Source: Rahnella inusitata
GTDB taxonomy: Bacteria > Pseudomonadota > Gammaproteobacteria > Enterobacterales > Enterobacteriaceae
Length of the DNA: 64,000 nt
Direction: 5' to 3'
Assembly (NCBI RefSeq): GCF_003263515.1
Contig: NZ_JYDE01000044.1
Location: 1 to 64,000, forward strand
Shown: positions 16,878-29,219 of the stretch, piece by piece
Layout: the number at the start of each line of letters is the position of its first letter
Position numbering within the stretch: the first letter of the stretch is position 1
Notes under the pieces: generated by a model
Seen by the model: the letters and a program-made list of their open reading frames with translations, nothing else
Told to the model about the DNA's origin: nothing
Databases searched by the model: none
Made by a program: the position numbers and the translations under genes

Positions 16878-17855
16878 TCAGAGGCCAATGCCGTCCGGTT
16901 GAAGGAACAGCACCGCCATATAGGCGATAAATCCACAAAGTAACAGTGCACCGGCTAAATGACCGATACGGTGTTTTCGCATCAGACAAAGCCCGGTAAG
17001 TACTATACTGACCGCCAGCATGACCCAGTAATCGCGATGAAACGCATCCGGGTTGAACGAGCCTGGTGCCACCAGCGCGGGTAATCCCAGCACCAGACAG
17101 GTATTAAAGATATTCGCGCCGATGATGTTACCCAGCGCGATGTCGTCTTCACCTTTAAGAGCACCGGCAATAAACGTCGCCAGTTCTGGCAGGCTGGTTC
17201 CGATGGCAATCACCGTCAGACCGATCACCAGTTCGCTGACGCCAAAATAACGGGCAATCACGGTACTGTTATCGACAATCATCCCTGACGCCAGCGGCAT
17301 AATGATAAAGCCCAGCGCCAGCCACAAAAACGCCACGGTGTTACTGCTGTCGGAAGGCAGCTCGGACATCTGCTCATAAGTCAGCGTATCGAGCCCTTCT
17401 TTTTCGGCCGCGCGGGCGATTTTTATCACCAGCATCATAAAGACCGCGGCGCTGGCCAGCAGCAAAACGCCATCCAGACGGCTGAGTTCTCCGTCACTTA
17501 ACAGAAAACCGCAGAGCCCTGTGACCAGTAACAATAGAGGGAGTTCGCGGCGTAATATATCAGAACGCACGGAAAGTGGATGAATCAGGGCTGCACCGCC
17601 CAAAATCAGAAGAATATTAATGATATTTGAACCAATTGCGTTTCCGACCGCCAAATCCATTTGATCATTGATGGCGGCAGTGGTGGAAACGACCAGCTCA
17701 GGAAGGGAGATCCCGACGCCGACGACGGTCATCCCGATAATAAGCGGAGGCATGCCCATCGAACGTGCTAATACCGCGGCTCCGTACACCAGACGATCGG
17801 CGGCATACACAAGAAGTAAGAGGCCGACAATCATCAGTACGATAGCGAGAAGCAT
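16878..17855 (-). CDS. yrbG: Calcium/sodium antiporter family protein YrbG
   Basis: The 325-residue membrane protein is built from two homologous Na_Ca_ex halves with about ten helices. The alpha repeats GNAIGSNIINILLILG and GNIIGANIFNTCLVLG, each preceded by an SLPEL motif, are clear. The start at 17855 is used because the upstream extension is charged and not hydrophobic. It is first in the yrbG-kdsD-kdsC-lptCAB run. The 337-bp gap to mlaF contains the divergent promoters but no gene or clear operator I can support. Confidence 0.94.
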   Translation of the reverse strand: MLLAIVLMIVGLLLLVYAADRLVYGAAVLARSMGMPPLIIGMTVVGVGISLPELVVSTTAAINDQMDLAVGNAIGSNIINILLILGGAALIHPLSVRSDILRRELPLLLLVTGLCGFLLSDGELSRLDGVLLLASAAVFMMLVIKIARAAEKEGLDTLTYEQMSELPSDSSNTVAFLWLALGFIIMPLASGMIVDNSTVIARYFGVSELVIGLTVIAIGTSLPELATFIAGALKGEDDIALGNIIGANIFNTCLVLGLPALVAPGSFNPDAFHRDYWVMLAVSIVLTGLCLMRKHRIGHLAGALLLCGFIAYMAVLFLQPDGIGL

Positions 17856-18192
17856 GAAACATCCTTTCTTGGGTATAATGCGAGATTCGTTGCCCAGGCG
17901 GGCAGGCGATTCCTTCGTCAACATGGTCTGGTGCGATATTTTGTCTGAAAAGGGCGCCAGCAGGTTCCTGTATGTTAGACGATGAAGGCTTTTATCATAA
18001 AATGGTTATTCGTTGATTTTGACCGTCTGTGGCGGAAAAGTAAATCGATGGCAACTTTGGTAACGAAACTGGGGTAAGTTTTTGTAAAAATACCAAAGTT
18101 ATACAACACGGCTTGCGGGCCAGACGTATTCTTAGCGAAAGTAATTTAAGCGGAAGTCGTCTTTTGCAAAGGCATTCCGAAGGGATAAACGA

Positions 18193-18996
18193 ATGAGTCA
18201 AAGCGAGTCGAATCTGGTAGAGATCAAGGGCATGAGCTTCGTGCGCGGCGATCGTCCCATTTTCGAAGAGATAAATATGACGGTGCCGCGAGGCAAAATC
18301 ACCGCCATAATGGGGCCTTCAGGGATCGGTAAAACGACGTTGCTGCGCCTTATCGGCGGTCAGCTGACGCCCGACAGCGGTGAAATCTGGTTCGACGGGG
18401 ACAATATTCCGACTCTTTCGCGCCGCAAGCTGTATGAGTCCCGCAAGAAAATGAGCATGTTGTTTCAGTCCGGTGCATTGTTTACTGACCTCAATGTGTT
18501 CGAGAATGTGGCGTTTCCGCTGCGCGAACACAGTAAATTGCCGGAGGTCTTGCTGCGCAGCACGGTGACCATGAAGCTGGAAGCGGTCGGTTTGCGCGGT
18601 GCCGGTGAACTGATGCCTGCTGAATTATCCGGCGGGATGGCAAGACGCGTCGCACTGGCGCGTGCTATTGCCCTTGACCCGGAACTTATCATGTTCGATG
18701 AGCCGTTCGTCGGGCAGGACCCCATCACGATGGGCGTGCTGGTTAAACTGATTGATGAACTGAACCATGCGCTTGGCGTCACCTGCATTGTGGTTTCTCA
18801 CGACGTGCCCGAAGTGCTGAGCATTGCCGATTACGCGTATATCGTTGCTGCACAACATGTCATTGCTGAAGGAACGCCTGAGGAGCTGCAAAACAATCCT
18901 GATCCGCGCGTTCGTCAGTTCCTTGACGGTATTGCCGATGGACCGGTGCCTTTCCGTTTCCCGGCCGGTGATTACAAAGCCGAGTTGCTCGGATGA
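18193..18996 (+). CDS. mlaF: Phospholipid transport ATP-binding protein MlaF
   Basis: The 267-residue ATPase of the MlaFEDB inner-membrane complex maintains outer-membrane lipid asymmetry. Walker A GPSGIGKTT, signature LSGGMARRVALARAI and Walker B LIMFDEPFVGQDP are intact, and the C-terminal extension characteristic of MlaF, which contacts MlaB, is present. It is the first gene of mlaFEDCB. Confidence 0.97.
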   Translation: MSQSESNLVEIKGMSFVRGDRPIFEEINMTVPRGKITAIMGPSGIGKTTLLRLIGGQLTPDSGEIWFDGDNIPTLSRRKLYESRKKMSMLFQSGALFTDLNVFENVAFPLREHSKLPEVLLRSTVTMKLEAVGLRGAGELMPAELSGGMARRVALARAIALDPELIMFDEPFVGQDPITMGVLVKLIDELNHALGVTCIVVSHDVPEVLSIADYAYIVAAQHVIAEGTPEELQNNPDPRVRQFLDGIADGPVPFRFPAGDYKAELLG

Positions 18997-19011
18997 TGGA
19001 GTGTCCAATTT

Positions 19012-19794
19012 ATGTTAACTAAGGCGCTAGCCTCAGTCGGGCGTCGCGGGATACAAACCTGCGTCTCTTTTGGCCGTGCGGGTCTGATGCTCTTCCGGGC
19101 ACTGGTCGGCAAGCCTCAATTCGCCAAGCAGTGGCCGTTGCTCATCAAGCAACTCTACAGCGTCGGCGTACTTTCTCTGTTAATCATCCTGGTGTCCGGC
19201 CTGTTTATTGGCATGGTGCTGGGGTTACAGGGCTACCTGATTTTAACCACCTACAGTGCTGAAGCCAGTCTGGGCATGATGGTCGCGCTTTCTTTGCTGC
19301 GCGAGCTGGGCCCTGTGGTGACTGCCTTACTGTTTGCCGGTCGCGCCGGTTCTGCCTTAACCGCAGAGCTGGGCCTGATGAAAGCGACGGAGCAAATCTC
19401 CAGTCTTGAAATGATGGCGATCGATCCGCTGCGCCGCGTTGTGGCACCGCGTTTCTGGGCCGGTCTGATTTCCATGCCTTTGCTGACGGCAATATTTGTC
19501 GCGGTAGGGATTTGGGGCGGATCGCTGGTCGGCGTGGACTGGAAAGGTATCGACAGCGGTTTCTTCTGGTCAGCGATGCAAACCGCGGTAGACTGGCGGA
19601 CTGACTTGCTTAACTGCCTGATTAAAAGCCTTGTTTTCGCGATCACTGTGACCTGGATTGCGCTGTTCAATGGCTATGACGCGATCCCGACGTCCGAAGG
19701 GATCAGCCGGGCAACGACACGTACTGTGGTGCATTCGTCACTGGCGGTGCTGGGATTAGATTTTGTGCTGACAGCACTGATGTTTGGAAATTAA
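19012..19794 (+). CDS. mlaE: Phospholipid transport permease MlaE
   Basis: A 260-residue integral membrane permease of the MlaFEDB complex, with an interfacial N-terminal helix and five membrane helices. [34 protein letters not shown] is the coupling region to MlaF. It starts 15 bp after mlaF and ends 4 bp before the mlaD start. Confidence 0.97.
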   Translation: MLTKALASVGRRGIQTCVSFGRAGLMLFRALVGKPQFAKQWPLLIKQLYSVGVLSLLIILVSGLFIGMVLGLQGYLILTTYSAEASLGMMVALSLLRELGPVVTALLFAGRAGSALTAELGLMKATEQISSLEMMAIDPLRRVVAPRFWAGLISMPLLTAIFVAVGIWGGSLVGVDWKGIDSGFFWSAMQTAVDWRTDLLNCLIKSLVFAITVTWIALFNGYDAIPTSEGISRATTRTVVHSSLAVLGLDFVLTALMFGN

Positions 19795-19798
19795 AACC

Positions 19799-20356
19799 AT
19801 GCAAACGAAAAAGAGTGAAATCTGGGTTGGCGCATTTATGATTATCGCATTGATTGCGGTGGTCTTCCTGTGTCTGAAAGTCGCTGATATCCGCTCCATC
19901 GGTTCGGATCCCACTTACCGTATTTCTGCGGACTTTGACAATATTGGTGGCCTTAAAAGCGGCTCACCGGTGAAAGTGGGCGGCGTAGTGATCGGTCGTG
20001 TCAGTAGCATCACGTTGGATAAAAATTATTCTCCGCGTGTCGAAATGAATATCGATCAGAAGTACAACCAGATCCCAAGCACCAGTACGCTGGCGATCCG
20101 TACTTCCGGTTTACTGGGCGAACAATTCCTGGCACTGAATATTGGTTTTGAAGATCCTGAGATGGGGACGACTATCCTTAAAGAGGGAGGCGTCATTCAG
20201 GACACCAAATCAGCGCTGGTGCTTGAAGATCTGATAGGTCAGTTCCTGTACAAGAGCGGTGATGGAAAGGCCGACCCTGATGCGGGCGAGGCACCTGCTG
20301 CAAATGCCACACCTGCACCTGATGCTAATACAGCCCCACAACCGGCTGTGCATTAA
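19799..20356 (+). CDS. mlaD: MCE-family phospholipid-binding protein MlaD
   Basis: The 185-residue protein has one N-terminal membrane helix ([21 protein letters not shown]) and one MCE domain (about 38-115, with [24 protein letters not shown]) that forms a hexameric ring in the periplasm. The alanine/proline-rich tail from about residue 160 is low-complexity. MQTKKSEIW is chosen over an ATG five codons earlier because it matches the family N-terminus. Confidence 0.96.
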   Translation: MQTKKSEIWVGAFMIIALIAVVFLCLKVADIRSIGSDPTYRISADFDNIGGLKSGSPVKVGGVVIGRVSSITLDKNYSPRVEMNIDQKYNQIPSTSTLAIRTSGLLGEQFLALNIGFEDPEMGTTILKEGGVIQDTKSALVLEDLIGQFLYKSGDGKADPDAGEAPAANATPAPDANTAPQPAVH

Positions 20357-20397
20357 GCATTTGGCAACGTGGATTCTCCAATAAAGAGGAAGTTAGA

Positions 20398-21030
20398 ATG
20401 TTTAAACGTTTAGTAATTGCTGCGCTGCTGGTGGTGATGGCCCCGATGGCCAATGCCGCTGTGGATAAAACCAATCCCTACAGCGTGATGAATGAAGCGG
20501 CGAACAAGACTTTCACCCGTCTTAAAAACGAACAGCCAAAAATTAAGCAGGATCCAAACTATCTGCGTCAGGTCGTGCGCGACGAGCTTCTGCCGTATGT
20601 GCAAATCAAATACGCCGGTGCGCTGGTGTTAGGCCGCTATTACCAGCAGGCTACCCCGGCACAGCGTGAAGCCTACTTCGCGGCGTTCAGCGATTACCTG
20701 CAGCAGGCTTATGGCCAGGCGCTGGCGCTGTATAACGGTCAGAGCTATCAGGTTCAGCCTGAACAGTCTTATGCCGACAAAGACATCATCGCCATCCGCG
20801 TGACCATCACCGATCCAAATGGCCGTCCTCCGGTTCGTCTGGATTTCCAGTGGCGTAAAAACAGCCGCACCGGTGAGTGGCAGGCGTATGACATGATTGC
20901 CGAAGGCGTCAGTATGATTTCCACCAAGCAAAATGAATGGGCGGATATCCTGCGTCAGAAAGGGATTGATGGTCTGACTGCACGTCTGAAACAGGCTGCG
21001 GCACAACCGATTACCCTGGATCAAAAATGA
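20398..21030 (+). CDS. mlaC: Periplasmic phospholipid shuttle MlaC
   Basis: A 210-residue soluble periplasmic protein ferrying phospholipid between MlaA-OmpF/C and MlaFEDB. The signal peptide [19 protein letters not shown] ends at about residue 20. The mature part has the DUF330/MlaC fold with [21 protein letters not shown]. Its stop overlaps the mlaB start (ATGA). Confidence 0.96.
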   Translation: MFKRLVIAALLVVMAPMANAAVDKTNPYSVMNEAANKTFTRLKNEQPKIKQDPNYLRQVVRDELLPYVQIKYAGALVLGRYYQQATPAQREAYFAAFSDYLQQAYGQALALYNGQSYQVQPEQSYADKDIIAIRVTITDPNGRPPVRLDFQWRKNSRTGEWQAYDMIAEGVSMISTKQNEWADILRQKGIDGLTARLKQAAAQPITLDQK

Positions 21031-21344
21031 GTGATGGCCTGCGCTGGGAATGCCAGCCGCCGCTGCTGACGTTGCACGGCTGCCTGGATCGCGAAACGCT
21101 GTTGCCGGTCTGGGATGCCCGTAAATCGCTGCTGGCCGGCGTCACGCGTCTGGATGTCTCCGGGCTGGAACGCGTGGACTCTTCCGGTCTGGCGCTGCTG
21201 GTGCATTTGCGTCAGGAAGCCAGCCAGCAAGGCGTCTCTCTGACCCTTGAAGGGACTACCGACCGGCTGAGAACGCTGATCGCGCTGTATAACCTTCAGG
21301 ACATTATTCCAGCCGACATCTCCGCTCCGGCGGTCAGTCAGTGA
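21027..21344 (+). CDS. mlaB: STAS-domain protein MlaB
   Basis: The 105-residue cytoplasmic STAS protein binds MlaF and is needed for assembly and activity of the complex. The conserved loop [19 protein letters not shown] contains the serine pair. It overlaps mlaC by four bases and ends the operon, followed by a strong terminator. Confidence 0.95.
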   Translation: MSDGLRWECQPPLLTLHGCLDRETLLPVWDARKSLLAGVTRLDVSGLERVDSSGLALLVHLRQEASQQGVSLTLEGTTDRLRTLIALYNLQDIIPADISAPAVSQ

Positions 21345-21410
21345 ATAAAGAATAGTGAGTGGTTACGGTAAGTTAGCGAACCTGCCGTGAACTGCTAACG
21401 TAAAGACCTC

Positions 21411-21447
21411 AAAGCCCCTGTGCGAAACTCTTCCTCAGGGGCTTTTT
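21411..21447 (+). terminator. Terminator of the mla operon
   Basis: AAAGCCCCTG pairs with CAGGGGCTTT, followed by TTTTT, 67 bp after the mlaB stop. Confidence 0.88.
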
Positions 21448-21518
21448 CGTGGTTTAAGATTTGCCCCGATCCCTATAAGATACCGGGCTGTTATGATCCT
21501 TCAGAAGAATAGATCCCT

Positions 21519-21773
21519 ATGGAAACGAATGAAATTAAAGAAGTGCTGATGAACGCCTTGGCACTGGATGAAGCCCACATTACTGGCGATGGCAGTCATT
21601 TTCAGGCCATTGTCGTTGGTGCGATGTTTGATGGCATGAGCCGCGTGAAAAAACAGCAGACCGTTTACGCCCCGCTGATGGAATACATCGCCGACAATCG
21701 AATTCACGCACTGTCTATCAAGGCGTATACCCCTGAAGAATGGGCGCGTGACCGTAAACTGAGTGGGTTATAA
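21519..21773 (+). CDS. ibaG: BolA-family iron metabolism protein IbaG
   Basis: An 84-residue BolA-like protein that partners monothiol glutaredoxin in iron-sulfur homeostasis and is linked to acid stress. The class II KH-like fold is recognisable, with [30 protein letters not shown] and a C-terminal [13 protein letters not shown]. It lies between mlaB and murA in the usual order. Confidence 0.95.
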   Translation: METNEIKEVLMNALALDEAHITGDGSHFQAIVVGAMFDGMSRVKKQQTVYAPLMEYIADNRIHALSIKAYTPEEWARDRKLSGL

Positions 21774-21819
21774 GACTGTCGGGCTTCCGGCAGCTTCCTC
21801 GTCTTTGACTCTTATTTAA

Positions 21820-23103
<1,284 letters not shown>

Positions 23104-23122
23104 TTCTTAAGCCTGACGCAAT

Positions 23123-23157
23123 AAAAAAGCCGGAAGGGGAAACCTTTCCGGCTTTTT
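23123..23157. terminator. Bidirectional terminator between murA and degS
   Basis: AAAAAAGCCGGAAGG pairs with CCTTTCCGGCTTTTT, with A- and T-runs on the two sides, so it can end both murA (plus) and degS (minus). Confidence 0.92.
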
Positions 23158-23175
23158 CGTTTATGCAGTTTAGGG

Positions 23176-24243
23176 TCAGTGGGCAGGATATTCCTGCACG
23201 GTGACCTGCAATGTCAGCTTGTCGCCGTTGCGCATGATTTCCACCGGAATGACGGTGCCGGGGCGCACTTCTGCGACCTGATCCATCGTTTCGATAGCGG
23301 AAACTGCCGGTTTGTTATTCACGTTAACAATGACGTCGCTGACCCGCATACCCGCATTAGCCGCCGGGCCGTTAGCGGTCACTTCGTTCACCACGATACC
23401 CTGAATGCGATCCAGCCCGCTGTTCGGTCCGTGAAGTGGCGAAACTTCGCGGCCGCTGATCCCGATATAACCACGAATAACGCGGCCGTCGCGGATCAGT
23501 TTACCCATCACTTTGGTCGCCAGCGCGGTAGGGATGGCAAAGCCGATACCTTCCGGTGTCGCGCCGTCGTTGCTCTGGTCAAAGGATAGTGTATTGATAC
23601 CCACCAGCTCGCCGAGCGAATTGACCAGTGCGCCGCCGGAGTTACCCTGGTTTATCGAAGCATCGGTTTGCAGGAAGTTCTGACGGCCGGACGGGCTGAG
23701 GCCGATACGGCCTGTGGCGCTGATAATACCCTGTGTCACCGTCTGCCCGAGATTGTACGGGTTGCCGATCGCCATCACGATGTCGCCGACGTGCGGATTA
23801 CGGTTGGGATTAATCGGGATGACCGGCAAATTCCCGGCGTTAATTTTCAGCACGGCCAGATCTGTCAGGCTGTCGGAGCCGACCAGCAGCGCTTCGAATA
23901 CCCGGCCATCCTGCAACGCGACAATAATCTGGTCAGCATTGTTGATCACATGTTTGTTGGTGAGAATATAGCCATTGTCATTCATGATCACGCCAGAACC
24001 CAGCGTGCGGATCTGTAATTCGTTTTGCGAGCTGTTGCCCATGTTGCGGTTGTATACATTCACTACCGCCGGCGCGGCGCGGCGTACACCCGAGTTATAG
24101 CTAACCGGTTCTTCGCTGGTTTGGGTGAAATTGCGTTCGAACAACGGTTCCGTGATCTTTTTACGCAGCATAGGCACCGCCGCCAGCAAAATGCCGGCAA
24201 CAATCAGACCAATAACAGCGGATCTCAATAGCTTAACAAACAT
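23176..24243 (-). CDS. degS: Outer-membrane stress sensor protease DegS
   Basis: The 355-residue inner-membrane-anchored serine protease senses misfolded porins through its PDZ domain and starts RseA cleavage, activating sigma-E. The N-terminal anchor (LLRSAVIGLIVAGILLAAVPML), the triad H98 (TNKHV), D128 (SLTDLAV) and S202 (QGNSGGAL), and a single C-terminal PDZ domain are present. MFVKLLRSAV at 24243 is chosen as the family start; the frame runs 22 codons further upstream. It lies 87 bp downstream of degQ on the same strand. Confidence 0.97.
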   Translation of the reverse strand: MFVKLLRSAVIGLIVAGILLAAVPMLRKKITEPLFERNFTQTSEEPVSYNSGVRRAAPAVVNVYNRNMGNSSQNELQIRTLGSGVIMNDNGYILTNKHVINNADQIIVALQDGRVFEALLVGSDSLTDLAVLKINAGNLPVIPINPNRNPHVGDIVMAIGNPYNLGQTVTQGIISATGRIGLSPSGRQNFLQTDASINQGNSGGALVNSLGELVGINTLSFDQSNDGATPEGIGFAIPTALATKVMGKLIRDGRVIRGYIGISGREVSPLHGPNSGLDRIQGIVVNEVTANGPAANAGMRVSDVIVNVNNKPAVSAIETMDQVAEVRPGTVIPVEIMRNGDKLTLQVTVQEYPAH

Positions 24244-24291
24244 GAGTGTATGGGGTGCGAGATGAAAAGTGACTGAAGAATAGCACGAGTT

Positions 24292-24321
24292 AATCGGACG
24301 CAGCAGCATCTGCGTCCGATT
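24292..24321 (-). terminator. Hairpin downstream of degQ
   Basis: AATCGGACGCAG and CTGCGTCCGATT form a 12-bp perfect stem around a 6-base loop, between the degQ stop and degS start. No long T-run follows on the minus strand, so termination is likely partial. Confidence 0.65.
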
Positions 24322-24330
24322 TTCAACCCT

Positions 24331-25698
24331 TTACGGCATCAGCAGGTACATATTTTGCCCTTTGCGCACAATGCTCAGGGCGATCAGGTCCGGTTTGGTT
24401 TCGAGGATTTTGCGGAACGCCGCCAGATTGTCGATCGGCTCACGGTTTACGCCGATGATCACATCGTCTTTCTCCAGACCCACCTGTTCAGCCGGTGTGC
24501 CTTTTTTGACGTCATCGACCTTCACGCCTTTCGCCGTTTTTGCATCAACATCACTGAGCGTGACGCCTTGCAAGGCCGGATTGATCTTCTCGATGCTCAC
24601 TTCCACCGCCGGGCTTTGCGCCAGCGTGACATTAACGGTCATCGGTTTGCCTTCGCGCAGTAAACCAATCTGCATCACCACGCCTGGCCCGGCGGTGCCG
24701 ACTTTGGCGCGCAACTCTGCAAAGCTGCTGAGGGTTTTGCCCTGCAACGTAATTAATACGTCGCCGGATTTGATTCCCGCTTTGGCCGCCGCCGAGTCTG
24801 GCAGCACTTCATTGACGAACGCGCCGCGCTGACTGTCCAGTTTAAACGCCTGTGCCAGTTCCGGCGTCATTTCGCTGCCGCGGATCCCGAGCAGGCCGCG
24901 TTTGACTTCGCCAAACTCAATCAGCTGGTGGCTAAGGTTTTTCGCCATGTTTACCGGGATCGCAAAACCAATCCCAATGCTGCCGCCCTGAGACGAGATG
25001 ATCGCGGTGTTGATCCCGATAAGTTCGCCTTTCAGATTCAGCAGTGCGCCACCTGAGTTGCCACGGTTAATGGAAGCATCGGTCTGGATAAAGTTTTCCA
25101 GCCCTTCGAGATTCAGCCCGCTGCGTCCAAGTGCAGAAACAATCCCTGATGTGACGGTCTGCCCCAGTCCGAATGGATTCCCTACCGCGACGGCGAAATC
25201 GCCAACTTGCAAGGCATCAGAATCGGCCATCGCGATTTGCGTCAGGTTTTTCGCGTCAATCAGCTGGATCACTGCAATGTCCGACTGGTCATCTTTACCA
25301 ATCAGTTTAGCTTTGTATTCGCGCCCATCGTTAAGCTGAACGGTAATTTTGTCGGCATTGTTCACCACATGGTTGTTGGTGAGGACATAGCCTTTGGCAG
25401 CATCAATGATGACGCCGGAACCCAGCCCTTCGAACGGCTGAGCGCCCTGATTAGGTTCCGGGTCTTGCTGACCAAAGAAAAATTTGAATTCAGGAGGTAC
25501 GTCCGTGCTTGGCGGCTGTGTGCCAGAAACCTGAACGCCCACCACGGCGGGCAATACTTTTTCAAGCATCGGCGCCAGACTGGGCAGCGGTTGCCCTTGA
25601 ACGGCCATCGGCAAAGCAGCAGTTGCCATCGGCGCAGAAGCGAAGGTTAATCCGAGGCTAACAGCTAACACACTGAGCAAAAAAGACTTTTTCTTCAT
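24331..25698 (-). CDS. degQ: Periplasmic serine endoprotease DegQ
   Basis: A 455-residue HtrA-family protease/chaperone. The signal peptide KKKSFLLSVLAVSLGLTFASAPMATA is followed by a trypsin-like domain with the triad H110 (LTNNHVV), D140 (DQSDIAV) and S215 (NRGNSGGAL) and two PDZ domains from about residue 260. Length equals E. coli DegQ, and the short LA loop separates it from DegP. A GC-rich hairpin lies upstream of it at 25787-25811. Confidence 0.96.
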   Translation of the reverse strand: MKKKSFLLSVLAVSLGLTFASAPMATAALPMAVQGQPLPSLAPMLEKVLPAVVGVQVSGTQPPSTDVPPEFKFFFGQQDPEPNQGAQPFEGLGSGVIIDAAKGYVLTNNHVVNNADKITVQLNDGREYKAKLIGKDDQSDIAVIQLIDAKNLTQIAMADSDALQVGDFAVAVGNPFGLGQTVTSGIVSALGRSGLNLEGLENFIQTDASINRGNSGGALLNLKGELIGINTAIISSQGGSIGIGFAIPVNMAKNLSHQLIEFGEVKRGLLGIRGSEMTPELAQAFKLDSQRGAFVNEVLPDSAAAKAGIKSGDVLITLQGKTLSSFAELRAKVGTAGPGVVMQIGLLREGKPMTVNVTLAQSPAVEVSIEKINPALQGVTLSDVDAKTAKGVKVDDVKKGTPAEQVGLEKDDVIIGVNREPIDNLAAFRKILETKPDLIALSIVRKGQNMYLLMP

Positions 25699-25786
25699 CA
25701 GGATAACTCTCTCGCTTTCTGTAATGGGCGTCTTTTATCGACAATCGAACGATGATTCACAGCACGGGAAGGGTCAGGTCTGGAGA

Positions 25787-25811
25787 CGGTGCATGCGCAG
25801 GGCATGCACCG
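25787..25811 (-). terminator. Hairpin downstream of zapG
   Basis: CGGTGCATGC and GCATGCACCG form a 10-bp perfect stem with a 5-base loop, between the zapG stop and the degQ start. It lacks a T-run. Its role as terminator is likely but not certain. Confidence 0.5.
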
Positions 25812-25860
25812 TGGTTGTCCCGGCGTCGATGAACAGCGATGCCGGGCAATGTTGCGTTGG

Positions 25861-26262
25861 TTATTTGCGTACAGGACGCTCGCCGCGCAGCAGACCCGAT
25901 GCACCATCAGAGTAATCGCGTGGCATCTGAACTGGTGCCTGATCGTTATCGGCTTCAGAACCTGTCAGACGGTAGTTGAACGGATTATCCTGCGCAGGCA
26001 TGTCCGGCAGCAGGTTGTTAGAGCTTTTTGCCATGTGCTGATAAAGCTGACGGTAATCCGTCGCCATGTTATCGAGCAGTTCTGCGCTGCGCGCAAAGTG
26101 GCCTGTCAGTTCCTGACGATATTCGTCGAGTTCTGCTTTGCTTTTCTCCAGCTCATTTTTCATCACTTGCTGATCGCGTAATTGACGATTGCCAAAGCGC
26201 ATCGCCACCGCACCAATCGCGATACCGACCACTAATCCAATGAGTGCATACTCCCAGGTCAT
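25861..26262 (-). CDS. zapG: Z-ring associated protein ZapG (YhcB)
   Basis: A 133-residue DUF1043 protein with one N-terminal membrane helix (WEYALIGLVVGIAIGAVAMRF) and a long coiled coil (about 28-85, QQVMKNELEKSKAELDEYRQEL). It interacts with division and envelope-synthesis proteins. The disordered C-terminus ends in LLRGERPVRK. It is divergent from zapE across a 285-bp gap. Confidence 0.93.
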   Translation of the reverse strand: MTWEYALIGLVVGIAIGAVAMRFGNRQLRDQQVMKNELEKSKAELDEYRQELTGHFARSAELLDNMATDYRQLYQHMAKSSNNLLPDMPAQDNPFNYRLTGSEADNDQAPVQMPRDYSDGASGLLRGERPVRK

Positions 26263-26547
26263 AATGACTCCTATTTTGACTTCGTTGTCCCGCAGGGCTT
26301 TTTCACGTAACTTTTATGACTTAACTTTTTTACACAATGGTTTTAACGTTATTGTCACACGCATTCGTCATGCAATAGCTCCACTATAACCGTTAACCTT
26401 GTCTGTGTGGAATCCTGCCGTCACAATCACCGCAGTCCGGTGCCTTTTTCGCGCACAGACTGAGGGGAAAAGCAGCGAACCGACGGCAAAAAAGCGGCTA
26501 AACGACGTGAAAAACATTAAAATTTTTTCTCAGGGACGTTAACTAAC

Positions 26548-27684
26548 ATGCAACCCAAATCACCACTTATCCTTTATCAGAACGCTGTTGATGCCGGAGA
26601 GTTCCAGCCGGACGCCGTTCAGAAGCAGGCTGTGGCCCAGCTTGATGCCATTTATCAGGCACTCAGTGCCCTCGGTGCACCTGCCGCTCAGCCTGCCAGC
26701 CGTGGTGGCCTGTTGGGGCGCCTGTTCGGCAAAGCCCCGGTAAAGACTGCGCAACGTCCGGTTCAGGGTTTATATATGTGGGGCGGAGTAGGGCGAGGCA
26801 AGACCTGGCTGATGGATTTGTTTTTCCATAGTCTGCCGGGTGAGCGCAAATTGCGCCTGCACTTCCACCGTTTCATGCTGCGCGTTCATGAAGAACTGAC
26901 GCAGTTGCAGGGGCAGGAGGATCCGCTCGAAGTGATCGCCGATCGCTTTAAGGCTGAAACCGACGTGCTGTGTTTTGACGAGTTCTTTGTCTCGGATATC
27001 ACCGATGCCATGCTGCTGGCTACGCTGTTACAGGCGTTGTTTGCCCGTGGTATCACCCTTATCGCCACGTCTAACATTCCGCCGGATCTGCTGTACCGCA
27101 ACGGGCTGCAACGCGCGCGCTTCCTGCCGGCAATCGATCTGATTAAAGAATACTGCGATGTGCTGAATGTCGATGCAGGCATTGATTACCGTCTGCGTAC
27201 GCTGACGCAGGCGAATCTTTGGCTATCACCGGCCGGGGAAGAGACCACTGACGCGATGCATTCAATGCTGGGCAAGCTGACCGGCAATCACAGCGGCTCA
27301 GCCGAGACAAAACCGGTGCTGGAAGTGAATCACCGCCCGATGCAGGCGATCGCCGCTGTCGACGGCGTGCTGGCGGTAGAGTTTCATACTTTGTGCGAGG
27401 AAGCGCGCAGCCAGCTCGACTACATCGCTCTTTCAAAAATCTATCACAGCGTATTACTGCACAATGTGCCGGTGATGGGCGCGGACAGCGAGAATGCAGC
27501 GCGACGTTTTCTGGCGCTGGTGGATGAGTTCTATGAACGTCATGTGAAGCTGGTTATCTCTGCTGCGGTGCCGATGTTTGAAATTTATCAGGGCGAGCGG
27601 CTGAAGTTCGAATATCAGCGATGCCTTTCGCGCCTGCAGGAGATGCAGAGCGAGGAATACCTGAAACGGCCGCATCTGCCTTGA
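26548..27684 (+). CDS. zapE: Cell division protein ZapE (AFG1-like ATPase)
   Basis: The 378-residue ATPase associates with the Z ring late in division and is homologous to mitochondrial Afg1. The P-loop is GGVGRGKT (79-86) followed by WLMDLFF, and Walker B is VLCFDEFFVSDITDA. The start has no in-frame competitor of better quality. The 285-bp gap before it, shared with divergent zapG, is AT-rich and contains a TATAAC box at 26385, without a convincing -35. Confidence 0.95.
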   Translation: MQPKSPLILYQNAVDAGEFQPDAVQKQAVAQLDAIYQALSALGAPAAQPASRGGLLGRLFGKAPVKTAQRPVQGLYMWGGVGRGKTWLMDLFFHSLPGERKLRLHFHRFMLRVHEELTQLQGQEDPLEVIADRFKAETDVLCFDEFFVSDITDAMLLATLLQALFARGITLIATSNIPPDLLYRNGLQRARFLPAIDLIKEYCDVLNVDAGIDYRLRTLTQANLWLSPAGEETTDAMHSMLGKLTGNHSGSAETKPVLEVNHRPMQAIAAVDGVLAVEFHTLCEEARSQLDYIALSKIYHSVLLHNVPVMGADSENAARRFLALVDEFYERHVKLVISAAVPMFEIYQGERLKFEYQRCLSRLQEMQSEEYLKRPHLP

Positions 27685-27794
27685 TCTTGTTGACTAAAAG
27701 GCAGGCGATAAATCGTATAAAAAAGAAACAGTGCATCGTGCAAGGGTGGCCGTTACACTGACTTCAGGGATTTATGATTTTTCGTCAAAAAGGG

Positions 27795-27824
27795 TTCGCT
27801 CTTTGCGGGAGACTTCTCTATAAT
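27795..27824 (+). promoter_or_regulatory. Promoter of rplM-rpsI
   Basis: A perfect TATAAT lies at 27819-27824 with a weak -35 (TTCGCT, 18-bp spacing). Transcription would begin near 27831 and give a leader of about 170 nt, the place where L13 is known in E. coli to regulate its own operon. Confidence 0.65.
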
Positions 27825-27830
27825 CTTGCG

Positions 27831-28430
<600 letters not shown>

Positions 28431-28443
28431 TTCGGGATTATAG

Positions 28444-28839
<396 letters not shown>

Positions 28840-28887
28840 TTTTCTGCTGCTTATGCAGCACAGTGCTACGGCACGAAAATCAACGTC

Positions 28888-28916
28888 AAAAACCCGGTGC
28901 CACACCGGGTTTTTTT
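28888..28916 (+). terminator. Terminator of rplM-rpsI
   Basis: ACCCGGTG pairs with CACCGGGT around a 3-base loop, followed by seven T residues, 49 bp after rpsI. Confidence 0.93.
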
Positions 28917-29170
28917 ATGCCTGTCATTCCGCCAGGGCTTGCAAAAAACAGGCTGAAATGATTTTCAGATACACAATTCACCACGAATTCATCTCGCCGT
29001 CCCCACAGCACGCGTAAAATCTGGTAAACTATCACACACTTTTGTGCCTATTCGCCGAGCAGTTGACGTTGCCGCGCTTCCTGGCTGGGTTCGCCTTGCC
29101 AACGGTTGTCTATGAAACTACGGAACAAAAACTGCAGGCTGGCGATAAAATGATTGTTCAGGATAGCAGC

Positions 29171-29197
29171 CTGACAGTTGGCTATTCGCTGTATAAT
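29171..29197 (+). promoter_or_regulatory. Putative sspA promoter
   Basis: TATAAT at 29192-29197 lies 22 bp before the sspA start, with CTGACA at 29171-29176 (15-bp spacing, slightly short). A second candidate is an extended -10, TGGTAAACT, at 29022-29030. The rest of 28917-29170 shows no gene. Confidence 0.5.
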
Positions 29198-29219
29198 TCT
29201 AGATAACTTGGAGGTTTTC